Of a stretch of DNA of 17,292 nucleotides, positions 14,231 through 17,292 are shown piece by piece (position 1 is the first letter of the stretch; each line of letters begins with the position of its first letter). The notes below the pieces were generated by a model. That model was not told the DNA's origin. It saw nothing but the letters and a program-made list of their open reading frames with translations, and ran no database searches. Position numbers and translations under genes: made by a program. This DNA is from Actinomycetes bacterium (lineage in GTDB: Bacteria; Actinomycetota; Acidimicrobiia; Acidimicrobiales; RAAP-2). The stretch covers positions 1 through 17,292 of the forward strand of contig JAJYXS010000185.1 of NCBI GenBank assembly GCA_021801615.1, in the 5' to 3' direction.

Positions 14231-14860
14231 ATGTCCGCCAAGCAGCGCATTAGCTATGTCCCGCTGGAAGCCATGACCGACGACATGCGTCGCGAGATGG
14301 AGCGGTGCGCCCGGGAGGGGACGCCACGCCCTGAGAGCTCGGCGGTGCGAGCCCACGTGCCGGCGGCCTTCTGGTTCTTCGCCAACGGCTGGAACGACCT
14401 CTTCCGTAACGGCGTCTGCGACCACGCGATCAAGGAGCTGTGCCGGGTGTACGTCTCGCGGACCGTCAAGTGCGAGTACTGCGGCAACCAGCGCTCGGAG
14501 AAGGGCCGCCAGCTCGGGCTCGTCGAGGCCCAGTACGACGACCTGCTGAACTTCGAACGTTCCGAGCGGTTCACGGATCGCGAGAAGGCGGCGCTCGCCT
14601 ATGCCGAGGCCATCACCTGGCGGCTGGAGACCGACGACGCGTTCTGGGAGCGTCTGCACCGCCACTTCTCCGAGCCGGAGCTGGTCGAGCTCGGCTGCTT
14701 CGTCGGCCTCACGCTCGGCCAGCAGAGCTGGCTTCGCCTGCTCGGCATCGAGCATCACGAGGTCATGGCGGGCACGAGCGCCTCGATGGCACCGGGCTTC
14801 GAGACGCCCGAGGCGCTGCGCGAGACCAAGGCGTCGGCGTCCTATTGGGCCCGAACCTGA
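14231..14860 (+). CDS. Carboxymuconolactone decarboxylase/AhpD-family protein
   Basis: This 209-residue protein has the CMD fold signature: AAFWFFANGWNDLFRNG, then ELCRVYVSRTVKCEYCGNQR with the redox pair C81-x-x-C84, ERFTDREKAALAYAEAITWR and GCFVGLTLGQQSWLRLLGIE. Family members are AhpD-like disulfide reductases, peroxidases or decarboxylases, and sequence alone does not choose between these. ATG 14231 was chosen because GGAGGG lies 5 nt before it and directly follows the operator; an upstream in-frame ATG at 14198 precedes the operator and lacks a ribosome site. The stop overlaps the start of the LacI-type gene, so the two are probably one operon. Confidence 0.9.
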   Translation: MSAKQRISYVPLEAMTDDMRREMERCAREGTPRPESSAVRAHVPAAFWFFANGWNDLFRNGVCDHAIKELCRVYVSRTVKCEYCGNQRSEKGRQLGLVEAQYDDLLNFERSERFTDREKAALAYAEAITWRLETDDAFWERLHRHFSEPELVELGCFVGLTLGQQSWLRLLGIEHHEVMAGTSASMAPGFETPEALRETKASASYWART

Positions 14861-15975
14861 GCCAGGGCGTAGGTTCGGGTCGCCGCGAGGCGAGGAGTCG
14901 CGGGGCGCGCAAGCTGACGATCCAAGACGTCGCCGCCCTGGCGGGCGTCCACCCTTCCACGGCGTCACGCGCGCTCGACGCGTCGCTCCCAGGACGGATT
15001 GCCGAGCCGACCGCCCGCCGCGTCCGGGCGGCAGCCGAAGAGCTCGGCTACGTGCCGGACCTCTTGGCGCGAAGCCTGCGTACGCGACGTTCTGGGCTGG
15101 TCGGAGTCGTCATCCCCGACCTGACCAACCCGGTACTGGCACCCATCGTGCAAGGAGTGGAGGAGAAGCTCCGGTCGGCCGGGTTCGGCTGCCTGCTGGC
15201 GGACACCGACAACGACCCGACCCGCGAAAAGGCGGCGATCGAGGAGCTCCAGGCGCGCCGCTGTGAAGGGCTGGTGGTCGCCACGGCCCGCCGCCGCAGC
15301 AAGGCGGTGGAGCAGCTGGCGCAGAGCGGACCGCCGACGGTGCTCGTGACTCGGGGCCTCGACAGCGGCGGGCTCCCGCTCGTCGCTGCCGACGATGCGC
15401 AAGGGGTCGCCGCCGCCGTGCGCCACCTGGTCGCGCTCGGACATCGCCATCTCGCGCACCTGACCGGCCCGCGGGACCTGTCGACGACCGTCCGACGGGC
15501 CCGCGCGGTCAGAGAGTCGGCCAAGGCGCTCAGCCGACCGGCGATCGACGTGGTCGTCCGCCACGGGGCGGGGTTCACGATCGCAGACGGCCGCCGGCTG
15601 GCACGGGCGCTGCTGTCGGAGAACCCCGGGGTCACCGCCATCGTGGCGGGCAACGACATGATCGCCCTGGGTTGCCTCGACGCGATGGCGGACGCCGGTC
15701 TGCGCTGCCCGACGGACGTGTCGCTCGTCGGGCACAACGACATGCCCTTCGTCGACCGGCTCGAGCCCGCCTTGACCACCGTCGCGATCCCCCAGCGCGC
15801 CCTCGGCGTCCGAGCGGCGGAGGTGCTGCTCGGGCGCCTCGCCGGCGGCTCTGCGGTGGTCGAACCACTCGTGCTCCCGACCCGGCTCGTCGTTCGAGGG
15901 TCGACGGCACCGCCGCCTCGGTCTCGCCGTGTCGCCGGCAATACCTCCAGGTCTCGCCTCAGATCTCGGGATTGA
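14845..15975 (+). CDS. LacI-family transcriptional regulator
   Basis: This is a ligand-responsive repressor with an N-terminal helix-turn-helix (KLTIQDVAALAGVHPSTASR, about 23-42) and the hinge YVPDLLARSLRTRRS. The latter carries the Leu that LacI-type proteins insert at the central CG of the operator. The periplasmic-binding-protein-like ligand domain follows: GLVGVVIPDLTNPVLAPIVQ, GHRHLAHLTGP, TAIVAGNDMIALGCLDAM, and DVSLVGHNDMPFVDRLEPAL with LTTVAIPQ. TTG 14845 is the nearest standard start codon and gives 376 residues, overlapping CMD by 16 bp. A CTG at 14857 overlaps the CMD TGA (CTGA) and is an alternative. No ATG or GTG precedes the HTH, and no clear ribosome site is seen. It likely binds GCAAYCGATTGC at 14202 and 17266. 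Confidence 0.9.
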   Translation: MGPNLSQGVGSGRREARSRGARKLTIQDVAALAGVHPSTASRALDASLPGRIAEPTARRVRAAAEELGYVPDLLARSLRTRRSGLVGVVIPDLTNPVLAPIVQGVEEKLRSAGFGCLLADTDNDPTREKAAIEELQARRCEGLVVATARRRSKAVEQLAQSGPPTVLVTRGLDSGGLPLVAADDAQGVAAAVRHLVALGHRHLAHLTGPRDLSTTVRRARAVRESAKALSRPAIDVVVRHGAGFTIADGRRLARALLSENPGVTAIVAGNDMIALGCLDAMADAGLRCPTDVSLVGHNDMPFVDRLEPALTTVAIPQRALGVRAAEVLLGRLAGGSAVVEPLVLPTRLVVRGSTAPPPRSRRVAGNTSRSRLRSRD

Positions 15976-16115
15976 TCGGCGACGTCGTGGTCGCTTGGGT
16001 CCCGAAGGACACGCCGTGCTCGCCTGGCTGGTCTCCGCACCCGGTCATGGGCCGCGGCATGGCTGTGCCCCAACGGGCCTTCGACGACGAGCAGGGCCGA
16101 GGAGTTGGGCTGGAC

Positions 16116-17234
16116 CTACCCGGGTGTGCCGGCTCTTGGCTCTTGCCGAGCCACGGTCTCCGTGCTCACAGGAGCAGCAGAGTCGTCGGCGAGCGGCGGC
16201 AGCACGCCCCGTCTGTCCTCGAGCGCGGGCGTCTCGGTGCCCGTTCCCCTGTGGCCGAGCGTAGGTGACGGCGACACGTCGAGCAGATCGGTCGTCGCCA
16301 GGTGCACACGCAGCTGGAACACGTCGGGGCGGTTGTAGTGGCCCGCGAAGTCGTGCCGGAGCTTCATGCGCACCCCGATCTCGAGGTCGAGGTCTGCGTA
16401 CAAGATGTCCTCTTCGCGCCCCAGGGGGCCTGCGACGATTGAGCTGTCGGGTGCGACGACGCTGGAGCCACCGCAGAACTCTTCGCTGCGCAGCAGGGCC
16501 TCTTGGTCACCGTTCACCTGAAGACGCTCGATGGCGTGCTCGTCCACGGTCCCGCACGCGCTGACCACGAAGGCCTTGGTCATCTGGGCGAAGGCCTGGG
16601 AATCGATCAGGACACGCTGTCGCAGAGGGGCTCCCGACGTCGGGAAGTGGCTGGGCCAGCTCATCACGTGCACCCGCGTGTACTGCATGGTGAGCGCACC
16701 GATGGCCAAAGGATTGGAATTCTCGCCACAGATCAACCCGCTGACGGCTCCGAAGCTCGTCGGTACCGGTACCAGACCTCTCGGCTCACCCGGTGCGTGC
16801 ACGAGACGCTCGCCGACGGTGGGGACGAGCTTCTGGTGCCGGCTCAGCACCCGACCGTCGGGGCCGAGGAACAACAGCGTGTTGTAGAGCGTCCCGAAGG
16901 TGCCGGGACGCTTCTCGCACATCCCGATGGCGACGTAGGCGCCCGCCTCGCGCGTCGCCTCTTGGAGAATGGAGACCTGAGGCCCGGGGATCTCGACGGC
17001 GTTCTCGAACAGCTCGACGCTCAGGTCGTTGGCAATCTTGCTCGTCGCCGGATGGAAGTGGAACCAAAGCGGATGTGCGGGGATGAAGCCCTCGGGGAAC
17101 GCGATCAGCTGGGCGCCGTGCTCGCCGGCACGGCGGATCAGCTCGCAGGCCTTTGCGGTGGAGGCCTCCCGGTCCAAGAAGACAGACGCCGCCTGTACGG
17201 CAGCGGCTCGGATGACCGGCTCGACATCTCCCAC
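16116..17234 (-). CDS. Nitrilase-superfamily carbon-nitrogen hydrolase
   Basis: Nitrilases hydrolyse nitriles to acids and ammonia with a Glu-Lys-Cys triad. All three are visible in the 372-residue protein: E48 in LIAFPEGFIPAHPLWFHF, K135 in RHQKLVPTVGERLVHAPG (with the second Glu, E142), and C169 in GLICGENSNPLAIGAL. VMSWPSHFP and FCGGSSVVAPDSSIVAGP are further conserved blocks. The CGENxNPLA form resembles branch 1 nitrilases more than amidases, but the substrate is unknown. The last 50 residues are a non-conserved Pro/Thr-rich tail. The GTG at 17234 lacks a Shine-Dalgarno. A TTGCTG-17 bp-TACGGT promoter ends 6 nt before it, indicating a leaderless message. The gene is convergent with the lacI-type gene, with 140 bp between and no obvious terminator hairpin. 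Confidence 0.9.
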   Translation of the reverse strand: MGDVEPVIRAAAVQAASVFLDREASTAKACELIRRAGEHGAQLIAFPEGFIPAHPLWFHFHPATSKIANDLSVELFENAVEIPGPQVSILQEATREAGAYVAIGMCEKRPGTFGTLYNTLLFLGPDGRVLSRHQKLVPTVGERLVHAPGEPRGLVPVPTSFGAVSGLICGENSNPLAIGALTMQYTRVHVMSWPSHFPTSGAPLRQRVLIDSQAFAQMTKAFVVSACGTVDEHAIERLQVNGDQEALLRSEEFCGGSSVVAPDSSIVAGPLGREEDILYADLDLEIGVRMKLRHDFAGHYNRPDVFQLRVHLATTDLLDVSPSPTLGHRGTGTETPALEDRRGVLPPLADDSAAPVSTETVARQEPRAGTPG

Positions 17235-17240
17235 GAAGTC

Positions 17241-17269
17241 ACCGTACCCGCGAAAAAAGGGGGCAGCAA
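17241..17269 (-). promoter_or_regulatory. Nitrilase promoter
   Basis: The minus strand has TTGCTG (17264-17269) as the -35 box, an exact 17-bp spacer, and TACGGT (17241-17246) as the -10 box. Six bases later comes the GTG start, so transcription should begin at or next to the start codon. The -35 box overlaps the operator candidate. Confidence 0.6.
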
Positions 17270-17277
17270 CCGATTGC
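17266..17277. promoter_or_regulatory. GCAACCGATTGC, second candidate LacI-family operator
   Basis: This differs from the perfect palindrome at 14202-14213 by one base and keeps the central CG. It overlaps the -35 box of the nitrilase promoter, a position where bound repressor would exclude RNA polymerase. Confidence 0.75.
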
Positions 17278-17292
17278 CAAAGGCCGGTGCCG

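Noticed and set aside
1..17292. tRNA, rRNA or insertion-sequence genes
   Set aside because: No clover-leaf-like segments, rRNA sequence, transposase motifs or IS-type terminal repeats were recognised by eye; a covariance-model scan was not possible here.

Overview
The window is very GC-rich DNA with actinobacterial gene style: GTG/TTG starts, several apparently leaderless starts, recC-recB order, and MarR/LacI/COG2345 regulators. I infer an actinobacterium, possibly of the Acidimicrobiia, but have no marker gene to fix this.

Layout. (1) 1-6193, minus strand: recC and the first 861 codons of recB, overlapping by 4 bp. They encode the two large subunits of the RecBCD helicase-nuclease; recB runs off the left edge, and recD is expected beyond it. 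(2) 6194-7487, plus strand: a divergent COG2345-type winged-helix regulator with three C-terminal cysteines, then a 60-residue Cys-rich protein. (3) 7488-9700, minus strand: an intact type II sulfide:quinone oxidoreductase. It is followed by two broken genes: the end of a VOC/glyoxalase-like gene, and a DUF302 gene with a 10-bp tandem duplication and a second frameshift. (4) 9700-12155: a doubtful ORF with a 9-bp repeat, a multiply frameshifted ClC chloride-channel remnant, an intact divergent MarR regulator with a palindromic operator candidate between them, and an AhpD/carboxymuconolactone-decarboxylase-like gene split by an in-frame TGA. (5) 12156-14190: a MOSC-domain gene, then about 1 kb with no intact gene I recognise. 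That stretch ends in an internally deleted, frameshifted remnant of a PEP mutase/isocitrate lyase-family gene on the minus strand. (6) 14200-17292: an intact CMD-family gene, a LacI-family regulator overlapping its end, and a convergent nitrilase.

How the parts may work together. The best candidate system is in part 6. A perfect 12-bp palindrome, GCAATCGATTGC, lies just upstream of the CMD-lacI pair. A one-mismatch copy, GCAACCGATTGC, overlaps the -35 box of a well-spaced promoter in front of the nitrilase. Both have the central CG typical of LacI/PurR/CcpA operators, so the LacI protein probably controls itself, the CMD protein and the nitrilase. The decayed PEP mutase-like gene starts on the other side of the first operator and may once have belonged to the regulon.

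The middle of the window (about 7.6-14.2 kb) mixes intact genes with at least five broken ones. Short tandem duplications are common and in one case are the direct cause of the frameshift. Three or four separate 9-bp-period repeats keep a coding frame. The window therefore looks like an accessory zone under active decay between conserved recCB and a catabolic regulon. Assembly or sequencing error is an alternative for individual frameshifts.
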